A stretch of 64,000 nt of DNA from contig NZ_JALHLG010000024.1 in the NCBI RefSeq assembly GCF_022832375.1, positions 1 through 64,000 of the forward strand. The letters are read 5' to 3'. The stretch's first letter is position 1. Each line of letters begins with the position of its first letter. A model generated the notes under the pieces. That model was not told the origin of the DNA. It did no database searches and saw only the letters and a program-made list of their open reading frames with translations. The DNA is from Novosphingobium beihaiense (GTDB taxonomy: Bacteria; Pseudomonadota; Alphaproteobacteria; Sphingomonadales; Sphingomonadaceae). Position numbers and translations under genes: made by a program. Below are positions 19,419-28,437 of this stretch, one piece after another.

Positions 19419-20738
19419 ATGGCAAGCTGTCCGGTAACGGGGAAGAATTCCAACGCGCTCGCCTCGCTGATGAGCGACAATCCGCGTTATGCGGAAATGT
19501 TCGCGGTCGAGAAGGAAGGCGCCAATTCCGGCGTCGATCCGGCGCGCGACTATACCGAGGATATGAACCGCCTGCGCGAGGCGGGGGCGGTCCACCGGGG
19601 CACCCTGCGCGCGCTGCTGGGCGTGCCGGAGATGTCCCACATGCTCGGGCCGGAGCGGGAGAACATCACCTTCTTTTCCTACCGGGCGTGCGAGATCGGG
19701 TTTCGCGAGAACCTGCTCTATTCCTCCGAAGGCTATAACGAGAGCGCGGGCGTGCGCACGATCGGCCCCACGATCCTGTCGATGGTGGGAAAGCCGCACA
19801 AGCGCCTGCGCTCGGCCGCGCAGCCGCTGTTCAAGCGGCCCACTGTGCTGGACTGGTGGAACAAGCGCTGGATCGAGGAGACTGTCGATGCCCTGCTCGA
19901 CCGGCTGCTGGACGAACAGGCGGTGGACCTCAACACCGAGCTTTGCGCACGCCTGCCGATGGCCACTGTCACCCGCGCGATCGGGCTGGAGGGTGAGGAT
20001 GTCATCGAGTTCCGCTACCAGCTTACCCGCGCAACCTTCGGGGCGGCCAGGCTGCCGCCGGAGGAAGCGGCGGCATCGCGCGCCATCGTCGACAAGACGC
20101 TGCGCGATCTTATCGCCGAGAACACCCGCAACCCCGGCGACAATCTGATTGCGGGCCTGATCGCGGCCGAAATCACCGATGAGGACAGCGGGGCAAAGCG
20201 CAGCCTGACCGAGGATGAAATCTTTGGCTACTGCAAGCTCGCGATTTTCGCGGGCGGCGGCACGACGTGGCGCCAGCTCGGCATCACGATCGATGCGCTG
20301 ATGAACCACTACCATTTCTGGGAAGCCTGCCGCGAGGACCGCAAGCTGCTCGATCTCGCCGTCGAGGAATCGCTGCGCTGGCGCGCTACCGACCCGGTCT
20401 TCCCGCGCCTGTGCACGGCGGATACCGAAATGGACGGCGTGCCCATTGCCGCCGGAACGCGCGTGCATTTGTGCCTGGGTGCGGCGAACCACGATCCCGC
20501 CGTGTTTGAGCGCCCGGAGGAATACGACATCTTTCGCAAGAAGGAGCATCACATGGGTTTTGGTTTCGGCCCGCACCGGTGCCTGGGTATGGATGTGGCC
20601 CGGCAGGAGATGATCGTGGCGATCAACGGGCTGATGGACCGCTTTCCGGGCATGACGCGCGATCCGGACAAGCCGAAACCGGAATTTCGCGGGCTCGACC
20701 ATCGCGGGATGTCGGCGGTGCCCGTGAGGCTGAAGTGA
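19419..20738 (+). CDS. Cytochrome P450
   Basis: A soluble bacterial P450 of 439 residues, probably hydroxylating the pathway substrate with electrons from a ferredoxin encoded elsewhere. The haem loop is FGFGPHRCLG with Cys388 as ligand; the K-helix ExxR is ESLR in VEESLRWRA. The I-helix reads AGGGTT (278-283): the acidic residue that normally precedes Thr-Thr is Gly, which may change proton delivery. ATG has a perfect AGGAGG site eight bases upstream. No ferredoxin or reductase gene lies nearby. Confidence 0.95.
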   Translation: MASCPVTGKNSNALASLMSDNPRYAEMFAVEKEGANSGVDPARDYTEDMNRLREAGAVHRGTLRALLGVPEMSHMLGPERENITFFSYRACEIGFRENLLYSSEGYNESAGVRTIGPTILSMVGKPHKRLRSAAQPLFKRPTVLDWWNKRWIEETVDALLDRLLDEQAVDLNTELCARLPMATVTRAIGLEGEDVIEFRYQLTRATFGAARLPPEEAAASRAIVDKTLRDLIAENTRNPGDNLIAGLIAAEITDEDSGAKRSLTEDEIFGYCKLAIFAGGGTTWRQLGITIDALMNHYHFWEACREDRKLLDLAVEESLRWRATDPVFPRLCTADTEMDGVPIAAGTRVHLCLGAANHDPAVFERPEEYDIFRKKEHHMGFGFGPHRCLGMDVARQEMIVAINGLMDRFPGMTRDPDKPKPEFRGLDHRGMSAVPVRLK

Positions 20739-20790
20739 TGGCAATCCAGTGCGCCCCCGTTCTCGTCATCGCTGCGAAGGAGGAGCAAAC

Positions 20791-21828
20791 ATGGGCGGCA
20801 CGATGAAGCAGGTCGTCCTGGCCGCCTATGCCAGGGGCAACCCCAAGCCTTCCGATTTCCGCATCGAGGAAGCGCCCGTTCCGGCAGCCGGCGATGGGGA
20901 AATATTGCTCCGGACGCTCTACATCGCCGTCGATCCGCTGATCCGCTTCTCGCTCGACGAAACGCTGTTATCGGGAGCGAGCCGGATGGAACTGGGCGCG
21001 GTGATGGCCGGGCCATCGGTCTGCCAAGTCGTGGCATCCAACCATCCCGGCTACGCCCCCGGCGATTTCGTGGAGGGGCGCACGCCCTGGGCGGAATATT
21101 CCGCCGTGGCGCCGGACCAGCCGGACTATCGCGGCCCGCCGCGCAAGCTCGATCCGTCGCTGGCCCCGGTTTCGGCCGCGCTGGGGGCGCTCGGTGGACC
21201 GGGACAGACGGCCTATGAAGGCGTGGTCAACGCCGCGCGGCTCAAGGCGGGCGAGACGATCGTCATTTCCGCTGCTGCGGGGGCTGTCGGATCGATGGCC
21301 GGGCAGATCGCCAAGGCACTGGGCGCCCGTGCTGTCGGCATTGCCGGGGGCGCAGCCAAGTGCCGGGCGCTGCTCGATCTCGGTTTCGATGCCGTGGCCG
21401 ATTACAAGGCCACCGGCTTCGCGGATCAGCTCAAGGCGGCGCTGCCCGAAGGCGCGGATGTCTATTTCGAGAATGTCGGCGGCGATGTGACCATGGCCGT
21501 GCTGCCGCTGCTCAAGCGCGGGGCGCGGATGCCGGTGTGCGGTTTCATTGCCTATTACGGCATGGGTATGGAAGGTCCGGGCCCGGACCGCCTGCCCGGC
21601 TTCTACCGCCACATCATGGCCAAGGGGCTGGAGATCAAGGGGTTCGCCGGTATCTTTGCCGGGCAGGCGGGGCTCAACGCCATCGCCGGGTGGATGAAAG
21701 AGGGCAGGATCCGCTTTCCCGAAGCGGTTGTTGAAGGGATCGAGGCCGCACCGCAGGCCTTCTCCAGCGTGTTCACCGGGCATGACCATGTCGGCAAGCT
21801 GCTTGTGCGTGTCGCACCGGAGGCTTGA
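20791..21828 (+). CDS. Medium-chain NADP-dependent oxidoreductase (CurA/PTGR-like)
   Basis: A 345-residue zinc-free MDR protein related to curcumin reductase and 15-oxo-prostaglandin/leukotriene reductases, which reduce the C=C bond of alpha,beta-unsaturated ketones or aldehydes with NADPH. Seen: an N-terminal DFRIEEAPVP fold, GPGQTAYEGV and the Rossmann loop ISAAAGAVGSMAGQIAK, then FENVGGDVT, typical of this branch. The start is set by AAGGAGGAG seven bases before ATG. It is the fourth gene of the ALDH-SDR-P450 set. Confidence 0.9.
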   Translation: MGGTMKQVVLAAYARGNPKPSDFRIEEAPVPAAGDGEILLRTLYIAVDPLIRFSLDETLLSGASRMELGAVMAGPSVCQVVASNHPGYAPGDFVEGRTPWAEYSAVAPDQPDYRGPPRKLDPSLAPVSAALGALGGPGQTAYEGVVNAARLKAGETIVISAAAGAVGSMAGQIAKALGARAVGIAGGAAKCRALLDLGFDAVADYKATGFADQLKAALPEGADVYFENVGGDVTMAVLPLLKRGARMPVCGFIAYYGMGMEGPGPDRLPGFYRHIMAKGLEIKGFAGIFAGQAGLNAIAGWMKEGRIRFPEAVVEGIEAAPQAFSSVFTGHDHVGKLLVRVAPEA

Positions 21829-21859
21829 TTGACACGTGTCTAGAGGCCAGCTTGGCTTG

Positions 21860-22879
21860 ATGGATATCGAGACTCTGCCCCCGCCGCCGCGTCTGACGGC
21901 CAATCCGGCGCCGAAGCGGCCTGCCAATTCGGTGCGGCGCACCACCAGCATCGACGTGTCCTGGCCCGACGGGATCGAGGGGCAGCGCTTGTTCGCCGGT
22001 GCCGCGCGCGACGTGTTTACACCCGCGGATGGCGGGGCACCGCGCGTAGTGGCGCAGGGCAGCTACCGGGCGCGGCTCAGGGAAGACAAGACGATCACGC
22101 AGATTTCGGCGGAGCCAGAGCCGGAAGGACTGCAGAAACTGGTGGGCGCGAGGGCCGGCGGACACTTGCGCATGCTGCTGGGCGAAGTGATGCCGGACCT
22201 GATCGCGCGGACTCACCCGCTCTATCTGGTGCTGGACGATCTGTCCGGATCGGCGCTGGTTTCGGCCTTTGCGTGGTCGCAGTGGTATCCCGACTGGGCG
22301 GAGAAACTGCGCGAACGCATGGGCGAAGAAGAGCACGCGCGGATGATGACCCAGCGCGTCAACGTCTGCTGGGGCCTGCAGGAGGGGAACAGCGGCGTGC
22401 GCGGAGAAGGGCCGCCGCAGAACGTCGCCGATGCCGAGGCAGGCGATGTGCGCAATCCGGCGGACCCGCACGGCTGGCACGCGCTGTCGGATCATGAAGG
22501 CCCCGGCTTCCGCCGGGCCCGCCGCATCGACGTGGTGCGCGATGAGGCCGAGGGCGTGCTGCGCATCGATTCCGCCTTTCAGGACAGCGCGGCCAAACCC
22601 GATGGCGGGCGGATCGCCATTCACGAATACCTGCTGCGTGCGACGGCGGATATCGAGACGCTGGAACTGCTCTCGATCGAACCGGAAGCGCGCATCCTGC
22701 CGTTTTCCGAATGTCCCGGCGCGATCGCCAATACCCAGCGGCTGGTGGGCCGCAAGCTCTCGGACATCCGCAACGAAGTGTTGACGCAGCTGCGCGGGCC
22801 AGAGGGATGCACCCACCTCAACGATGCCCTGCGCGCGCTGGCCGATGTGCCGGAGCTGGCGGGGGAATTGACGGGGTAA
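21860..22879 (+). CDS. DUF2889 domain-containing protein
   Basis: A 339-residue protein of unknown function. The conserved DUF2889 ends are visible: RRTTSIDVSWPDG near the N-terminus and CPGAIANTQRLVGR plus GCTHLNDALRALADV at the C-terminus. No signal peptide or membrane helix. DUF2889 genes often lie among catabolic genes for complex hydrophobic compounds, which fits the ALDH-SDR-P450-MDR set here. ATG at 21860 was used; GTG at 21836 is also in frame. It is followed by a family B hairpin that may act as transcript end. Confidence 0.8.
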   Translation: MDIETLPPPPRLTANPAPKRPANSVRRTTSIDVSWPDGIEGQRLFAGAARDVFTPADGGAPRVVAQGSYRARLREDKTITQISAEPEPEGLQKLVGARAGGHLRMLLGEVMPDLIARTHPLYLVLDDLSGSALVSAFAWSQWYPDWAEKLRERMGEEEHARMMTQRVNVCWGLQEGNSGVRGEGPPQNVADAEAGDVRNPADPHGWHALSDHEGPGFRRARRIDVVRDEAEGVLRIDSAFQDSAAKPDGGRIAIHEYLLRATADIETLELLSIEPEARILPFSECPGAIANTQRLVGRKLSDIRNEVLTQLRGPEGCTHLNDALRALADVPELAGELTG

Positions 22880-22897
22880 GGTCTTTCCCCCTTTCTC

Positions 22898-22970
22898 CCG
22901 TTCGTGTCGAGCGAAGTCGAGACACGCCAGCGCTGATTTGGCGTGTCTCGACTTCGCTCGACACGAACGG
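22898..22970. repeat. Family B inverted repeat, copy 1
   Basis: Two perfect 32-base arms (CCGTTCGTGTCGAGCGAAGT... at 22898-22929 and its complement at 22939-22970) with a 9-base loop, 18 bases after the DUF2889 stop. Other copies: 29467-29540, 35698-35769, 41911-41983. The remaining 150 bases to the next gene show nothing else that I can support. Confidence 0.92.
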
Positions 22971-23120
22971 GACCTCATGCAGATGATGCTCTGAGGGCAT
23001 ATCCAACCCACCAGCGGCAACCCCAATTGACCGCTGCGGCGCAACGTGCGTCCGGCGCTTGCGCGGGCGCACGCCATCTGAAAGGCCCGGCAAAGAACCA
23101 CGAGATGCCGGGGGAATGCG

Positions 23121-26100
23121 TTGACCAAGTCGGTCGTCACGCTCGATGACAAGTACACGCAGCCGTCAGGGCAAGTCATGCTCTCGGCGCTGCAGGGCGT
23201 GGTGCGCCTTCTGCTCGATCAGGCGCGGCAGGACAAGGCGGCGGGGCTGCATACGGCGGGTTACGTCACCGGCTATCGCGGTTCGCCGATCACCACGCTT
23301 GATGCGCAGCTCTGGGCCAATGGAAAGCTGCTGAAAGCGCACGATATCCGTTTCGAGCCCGGCCTTAACGAGGAGCTGGCGGCCACTTCGGTGCGCGGCA
23401 CCCAGCAGCTCGGCTGGTACGGCACGCCGCGCGTCGATGGCGTTTTCGCGCTGTGGTACGCCAAGGGCGTGGGCGTTGAGCGTGCCGGAGAGGCGATCAA
23501 GGCGGCGAACTTCGAAGGCACGCACCGCAACGGCGGCGCCCTGCTGCTGTGCGGCGACGATCATGCCGCCAAGTCTTCGCTCACCGCGCACCAGTCGGAG
23601 CACGTGCTGGTGACGGCGATGACGCCGGTGCTCTATCCGGCGACGACCGACGAGATCCTCTCCTTCGGCCAGTACGGCTGGGCACTCTCGCGCGTGAGCG
23701 GGCTCTATGTCGGCATGAAGACGGTGACGGATACGCTGGACCTGACCACCACGGTCACGCTGCCGGGCCACACGTTCCCGATCGCCCTGCCCGAATTGCC
23801 CGAAGGTGTTTCGCCCAACCTGCGGATCGCGATGTCGGCATTGCAGCAGGAACAGGCGGTTATCGAGCAGCGCCTGCCCATCGTGCCGCTGTTCACCGCG
23901 CTCAATCTCATCGACCGCGTGAGCCACGATGCGCCGGACCGCAGGCTGACGGTGGTGAGCGCGGGCAAGGCCTGGCTCGATCTGTGCCAGGCGCTGGCCG
24001 ATCTCGGGCTGGACGAAGCGAAGTGCCGCGCCATGGGGCTGCGCGTGGTGAAGCTGGGGCTGGTCTGGCCGCTCGATGCCGCCTTCGTGCGGCAGGCCTG
24101 CGGGGGCAGCGGCGAAGTTCTGGTCGTCGAGGAAAAGCGCGCTTTCATCGAGGAGCAGATCGCGCGCCTGTTCTACGGCACGGCCAATGCGCCCGCGCTA
24201 TCGGGCAAGCATGCGCCGGACGGGGCGAAGCTGCTGTCCGAAGTGGGCGTGCTCGATCCCGGTTCGGTGCGCCGGGCACTGGCGGCGCGGCTGGCGGCAC
24301 TGGGCATGCTCACCGAGGAGGCCGCCGCGCGCGATGCGGCGCTGCGCGAGCTGGAGGGCAGCGCCAAAGCGCTCGCGATCACCGCGATCCGCCCGGCCTA
24401 TTTCTGCTCGGGCTGCCCGCACAACACCTCGACCGTGGTGCCCGAGGGCTCGGCGGCAATGGGGGCGACGGGGTGCCACGGCCTCGCGCACTACATGCCC
24501 GAGCGGCATACGATGCAGACGGTCTCGATGGGGCAGGAGGGGATGCCCTGGGTCGGCGCGCAGAGCTATGTCGATACGCCGCACATGTTCCAGAATCTGG
24601 GCGACGGGACTTACACCCATTCCGGCCTGCTGACGATCCGCGCGGCGGTGGCGGCGAAGAGCAGTGTCACGTTCAAGATCCTCTACAACGATGCCGTGGC
24701 CATGACCGGCGGCCAGCCTGCCGAAGGGGCGCTGACGGTGGAGCAGATCGTCAGCGAACTGGTGACGGAAGGTGTGCATCCGGTAGTCCTGCTGAGCGAG
24801 GAGCCGGACCGCTTTCGCGCTTCGGACTTACCGAAAGGCGTGCGCGTGCTGCACCGGGATGAACTCGATGCCGTGCAGCGCGAGTTACGCGAACGGAAAG
24901 GCACGAGCGGCATCGTCTATGATCAGACTTGCGCCAACGAAAAGCGCCGCCGCCGCAAGAAGGGGCTCTATCCCGATCCGGACCAGCGGCTGTGGATCAA
25001 CCCAGCGGTCTGCGAGGGCTGCGGCGATTGCTCGGTGCAGTCGAACTGCCTTTCGGTTACGCCCATAGAGACCGAATTCGGCCGCAAGCGTGCTATCGAC
25101 CAATCGACCTGCAACAAGGATTTCTCCTGCATCAAGGGGTTCTGCCCCAGCTTCGTCGAAGTTTCCGGCGCGGCGCTGGCGAGGCGCAGCATGGACGATG
25201 CGGCGCTGGCGGCGATGGTTGCGAAACTACCCGTACCGCCGGTGCTGGACGTGTCGCAGGCGCCGCGCGCGATGCTGGTGACGGGGATCGGCGGCACCGG
25301 CGTGCTTACGGTCGGCGCGATTCTGGCGATGGCCGCTCATCTGGAAGGCAAGGCGGCCAAAGTGCTGGACCAGACCGGCATGGCGCAGAAGGGGGGCGCC
25401 GTCACCAGCCATATCCGCATTGGCGCGGACATGGCGGCCATTCCCTCGGCGCGGCTGGGCACCGGGCAGGCCGATGTGATCGTGGCGTGCGATCTGGTGG
25501 TCGGTTCCGCGCCCGATGTGCTCGCGCTGGCCCGGCCCGATACGCGCGTGCTGGCGAACGAGGATGTCGTCCCCACCGGCGAATTCCAGCGCAACCGCAA
25601 TCTGGACCTTACCGTCACGCGGTTCCTCTCGGCGATCGGCAAGCGCGTCGATCCCGCCCATATCGCATCGCTGCGGGCGGGCGCGCTGGCGGCGCGGCTG
25701 CTCGGGGATTCGATCTTCACCAACCTGATGATGGTGGGTTTCGCCGCGCAAAAGGGACTGCTGCCGGTCGGGCTGGATTCGATCGAGCAGGCGGTGCGGC
25801 TCAATGGCGTGGCGGTAAAGGCCAATCTCGCCGCTCTGGCGCTGGGCCGTCTTGCGGCGGCGGGGGCGGACGATCTCTTCGCGCTGGCCGATACTTCCGC
25901 CGAAGGTCTGGCGGTTCCGCGCAGTTACGCCGAAATAGCGGAGAGCCGCACGCGGCACCTGACGGCATGGCAGAACGCAGCCTGTGCTGCGCAATACCGC
26001 ACATTCCTCGATGCCATCGCGTCAAAACTGCTCGCGCGCGGTCTTGGGGAATGCGGGGCGCTGATGGCGGAAGTGGCGCGGGGGCTGGGCAGGCTCATGG

Positions 26101-26597
26101 CCTACAAGGACGAGTACGAGGTGGCCCGGCTCTATAGCGATCCCGCCTTCCGCAAGGGGCTGGCCGATACGTTCGCAGGCAACCCGAAGCTGAAAGTCCA
26201 CCTCGCGCCGCCGTTGCTGGCCTTTCGCAAGGACCGCAAGACCGGGCGCCCGCGCAAGATTGCATTCGGCTCGTGGATATTCCCGGTCTTCGGGCTGCTG
26301 GCAAAGCTCAAGGGGCTGCGCGGCACGCCGTTTGATCCGTTCGGCTATACGGCGGAGCGCCGCATGGAACGCGCGCTGATCGGCGAATACCGCGTGCTGG
26401 TGGAGGCCATCGCGGACAAGGTCACGCCGCAGACCATGCCGGTGGCGGTCGAACTGGCTGCCGCGGCGGACCTGATCGCGGGGTATGGCCCGGTCAAGCA
26501 GGCGGGTGTGGCGGCTTACCGCGCGCGACTGGCCGAACTCCTGCCCCGGCTGTCGGAGGTATCCGCCCCGGCGGAGCGGGTGGCGGAACCGGCCTGA
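23121..26597 (+). CDS. Indolepyruvate ferredoxin oxidoreductase family protein (fused IorA-IorB)
   Basis: This large enzyme (1158 residues) oxidatively decarboxylates 2-oxo acids such as aryl-pyruvates to acyl-CoA, passing electrons to ferredoxin. Domain order: pyrimidine-binding domain (1-380), TPP-binding domain with FCSGCPHNTST (Cys429 region) and GDGTYTHSG, an iron-sulfur segment CEGCGDC (Cys631, 634, 637, 643) with CNKDFSCIKGFCPSF (about 663-674), then the gamma domain from about 715 (LVTGIGGTGVLTVG, QTGMAQKGGAVTSHIR), and a C-terminal helical extension. It starts with TTG after a GGGGGAA site. In the catabolic block it could feed a CoA thioester into beta-oxidation. Its 3' end overlaps the convergent regulator gene by 82 bases. 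Confidence 0.93.
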   Translation: MTKSVVTLDDKYTQPSGQVMLSALQGVVRLLLDQARQDKAAGLHTAGYVTGYRGSPITTLDAQLWANGKLLKAHDIRFEPGLNEELAATSVRGTQQLGWYGTPRVDGVFALWYAKGVGVERAGEAIKAANFEGTHRNGGALLLCGDDHAAKSSLTAHQSEHVLVTAMTPVLYPATTDEILSFGQYGWALSRVSGLYVGMKTVTDTLDLTTTVTLPGHTFPIALPELPEGVSPNLRIAMSALQQEQAVIEQRLPIVPLFTALNLIDRVSHDAPDRRLTVVSAGKAWLDLCQALADLGLDEAKCRAMGLRVVKLGLVWPLDAAFVRQACGGSGEVLVVEEKRAFIEEQIARLFYGTANAPALSGKHAPDGAKLLSEVGVLDPGSVRRALAARLAALGMLTEEAAARDAALRELEGSAKALAITAIRPAYFCSGCPHNTSTVVPEGSAAMGATGCHGLAHYMPERHTMQTVSMGQEGMPWVGAQSYVDTPHMFQNLGDGTYTHSGLLTIRAAVAAKSSVTFKILYNDAVAMTGGQPAEGALTVEQIVSELVTEGVHPVVLLSEEPDRFRASDLPKGVRVLHRDELDAVQRELRERKGTSGIVYDQTCANEKRRRRKKGLYPDPDQRLWINPAVCEGCGDCSVQSNCLSVTPIETEFGRKRAIDQSTCNKDFSCIKGFCPSFVEVSGAALARRSMDDAALAAMVAKLPVPPVLDVSQAPRAMLVTGIGGTGVLTVGAILAMAAHLEGKAAKVLDQTGMAQKGGAVTSHIRIGADMAAIPSARLGTGQADVIVACDLVVGSAPDVLALARPDTRVLANEDVVPTGEFQRNRNLDLTVTRFLSAIGKRVDPAHIASLRAGALAARLLGDSIFTNLMMVGFAAQKGLLPVGLDSIEQAVRLNGVAVKANLAALALGRLAAAGADDLFALADTSAEGLAVPRSYAEIAESRTRHLTAWQNAACAAQYRTFLDAIASKLLARGLGECGALMAEVARGLGRLMAYKDEYEVARLYSDPAFRKGLADTFAGNPKLKVHLAPPLLAFRKDRKTGRPRKIAFGSWIFPVFGLLAKLKGLRGTPFDPFGYTAERRMERALIGEYRVLVEAIADKVTPQTMPVAVELAAAADLIAGYGPVKQAGVAAYRARLAELLPRLSEVSAPAERVAEPA

Positions 26598-27034
26598 GCG
26601 GCAATGGCGCTTTCGATCGCCTCGCGCATCCGGGTGTAGAAGGTGGAGAGGCGCTCGAAACGGTCGGCCACGGCTGGCGGGACGTCGCGGTCTATCTGGC
26701 CGTCGAACATTCGCACTTGCCGGTCGAGCAGTTCGGCCTTGGCGACAAAAGGCCCGCTGAATTCCTCGGGCACCGAGTAATAGATGCGGCGGCTGCCTGC
26801 TTCGCCCTGCCGCCGGGCGCTGCCGCAATGTTCCAGCGTGCGCGCGGCGACGCTGGCGTTGCTTTTGCTCATGCCGAGGTCGGCGGCGATCTCGTCCAGC
26901 GTCGCCGGTTCCTCGCGCAGCAGCAGGTAGGCGTAGATCCGCCCCACCGGGCGCGGCCAGCCCCAGGGGGCCATCAGCATCGCCATGGCGTCGAAAAAGG
27001 CCTCGTCTTCCACAGAGGGTTTCATATTTGACAT
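26516..27034 (-). CDS. GbsR/MarR family transcriptional regulator
   Basis: A winged-helix regulator of about 170 residues. The helix-turn-helix is visible in TLDEIAADLGMSKSNASVAARTL (about 45-67), followed by a wing and a helical dimerisation part. WGWPRPVGRIYAYLLL is typical of the GbsR branch. It is divergent from the SDR-SnoaL-LLM operon and probably controls it. The start is either 27034 or 27025; neither has a good ribosome-binding site. The Arg/Ser-rich last 30 residues are read antisense to the end of the oxidoreductase gene and probably lack function. Confidence 0.85.
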   Translation of the reverse strand: MSNMKPSVEDEAFFDAMAMLMAPWGWPRPVGRIYAYLLLREEPATLDEIAADLGMSKSNASVAARTLEHCGSARRQGEAGSRRIYYSVPEEFSGPFVAKAELLDRQVRMFDGQIDRDVPPAVADRFERLSTFYTRMREAIESAIAAQAGSATRSAGADTSDSRGRSSASRAR

Positions 27035-27058
27035 ATTCGGGATTTAGTGAATTTAATC
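27028..27058 (+). promoter_or_regulatory. Promoter and operator candidate for the SDR-SnoaL-LLM operon
   Basis: TTGACA (27028-27033) and TTTAAT (27052-27057), 18 bases apart, form a near-consensus promoter pointing to the SDR at 27117. The -35 overlaps the first codons of the divergent regulator. An imperfect dyad (27041-27058) covers the -10 and would suit an autoregulating GbsR/MarR dimer. Confidence 0.5.
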
Positions 27059-27116
27059 GCAAGCCGCCAGAGAAAACCGCAGGCACCGGATTCGGAGCAG
27101 GCAGAGAGGAGAGGTC

Positions 27117-27929
27117 ATGGACGCAGGACAGTTCGTCAGCCGTTATGGGCCATGGGCGCTGATCGCCGGGGCCTCGGAAGGGACGGGTGCCTCGTTCGCG
27201 CGGCAGCTCGCCGCAAAGGGCCTGAACCTCGTTCTCGTGGCGCGCCGCGAAGGGCCGCTGGAGCAGCTTGCAGCGGACCTGCGCGTAGCCCACGGCGTCG
27301 AATGCGTGACCGCCTCGATCGACCTGTCCGGCGAAAATGCTGCGCAGCAATTGCTGCAGGCAGCGGGGCAGCGCGAGGTGGGACTGTTGATCCTCAATGC
27401 CGGGGCCGATGCCAATGGCTCGATGTTCCTCGACAGTGACATCGCCAGTTGGGATGCGCTGGCCATGCGCAATGTCATGACGGCGATGCGCGCGCTTCAC
27501 GCCTTTGCCGCGCCGATGCGCGAACGCGGGAGGGGTGGGCTGATGGTGGTGGGATCGGGGGCCTGTTATGGCGGGCTGCCCGGCATTGGCGTCTATGCCG
27601 CGAGCAAGGCTTTCGATCTGGTGCTGTGCGAAGCGCTCTGGGCCGAGCTGGAGCCGCATGGCGTGGACGTGCTCAGCTATGTCATTGGCCGCACCGATAC
27701 ACCCGCGCACCGAGACCTGATGGAAGCGCGCGGGATGCCGGTGCCGGAAGGGCTGGCCGATCCTGACGATGTCGCACGGCTGGGCCTCGCGCGTCTGCCG
27801 TTCGGCCCGGTGTGCAATTGGGGCGAGGCGGACGACGAGGCGAAGATGTCCGCGACCTCCGCCGCGCAAAGGCGCGAACGTATCCGGCAGATCGCGGCGA
27901 TGTCCGCTGCTTATGCGGCAAAGGGCTGA
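27117..27929 (+). CDS. Short-chain dehydrogenase/reductase
   Basis: A 270-residue SDR with GASEGTG (18-24), NAGA and YAASK (about 161-165). Its pattern (WALIAGASEGTGASFARQLA, VARREGPLEQLA) matches SDRs acting on hydrophobic alcohols or ketones. Start ATG has GAGAGGAGAGG just upstream. It leads a three-gene operon: the SnoaL gene starts 5 bases after its stop. Confidence 0.92.
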   Translation: MDAGQFVSRYGPWALIAGASEGTGASFARQLAAKGLNLVLVARREGPLEQLAADLRVAHGVECVTASIDLSGENAAQQLLQAAGQREVGLLILNAGADANGSMFLDSDIASWDALAMRNVMTAMRALHAFAAPMRERGRGGLMVVGSGACYGGLPGIGVYAASKAFDLVLCEALWAELEPHGVDVLSYVIGRTDTPAHRDLMEARGMPVPEGLADPDDVARLGLARLPFGPVCNWGEADDEAKMSATSAAQRRERIRQIAAMSAAYAAKG

Positions 27930-27933
27930 GCGC

Positions 27934-28437
27934 GTGACGGACAGCCCGGACCGGATCGCCGACAAGTTCGCGATCACCGAACAGCTCTACCGCTATTGCC
28001 GCAGCGTGGACCGGCTCGACGTGCCGCTCGGCCATTCGGTGTTCCATGAGGATGCCACCGCCGACTACGGCCCCACCGGCTTTCGCGGCAGCGGGCGCGC
28101 GGCGATCGACTGGATCTGCAAGGCGCACGAGCACTTGCTGGCTCATTCGCATCAGGTCTCCAACATCCTTATCGCCCTCGATGGCGATCGCGCCGGAAGC
28201 GAGGCCTATGTCACCGCCACATTGCGCATGGCGCGTGAGGGCAAGGTGATGCAGATGGAGGTCTGGTGCCGCTACTGCGACCGCTGGTCCCGCCGCGGCG
28301 GCGTCTGGCGCATCGATCACCGCGACGCCGTGATCGATTACGATTCCATCCGCGAAGTCACGCCGATGCATGGCCATGAATGGGGCACGCGTGACACGCA
28401 CGATCCTTCCTATACCGCCTTGGGAGCCAGCCGGTGA
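27934..28437 (+). CDS. SnoaL/NTF2-like protein
   Basis: A 167-residue single-domain protein of the nuclear transport factor 2 fold (IADKFAITEQLYRYCRSVDRLD, then VFHEDATADYGP and a C-terminal RIDHRDAVIDY strand pair). Members of this group include dehydratases, isomerases and hydrolases of ring compounds; the exact reaction is unknown. The start is GTG at 27934, five bases after the SDR stop, with AAAGGG upstream. Its TGA overlaps the GTG start of the next gene, implying coupled translation. Confidence 0.85.
   Translation: MTDSPDRIADKFAITEQLYRYCRSVDRLDVPLGHSVFHEDATADYGPTGFRGSGRAAIDWICKAHEHLLAHSHQVSNILIALDGDRAGSEAYVTATLRMAREGKVMQMEVWCRYCDRWSRRGGVWRIDHRDAVIDYDSIREVTPMHGHEWGTRDTHDPSYTALGASR

Noticed and set aside
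26022-27977. 651-codon minus-strand frame spanning the 2-oxoacid oxidoreductase end, regulator and SDR
   Set aside because: It crosses three well-supported genes on both strands and shows no family pattern.
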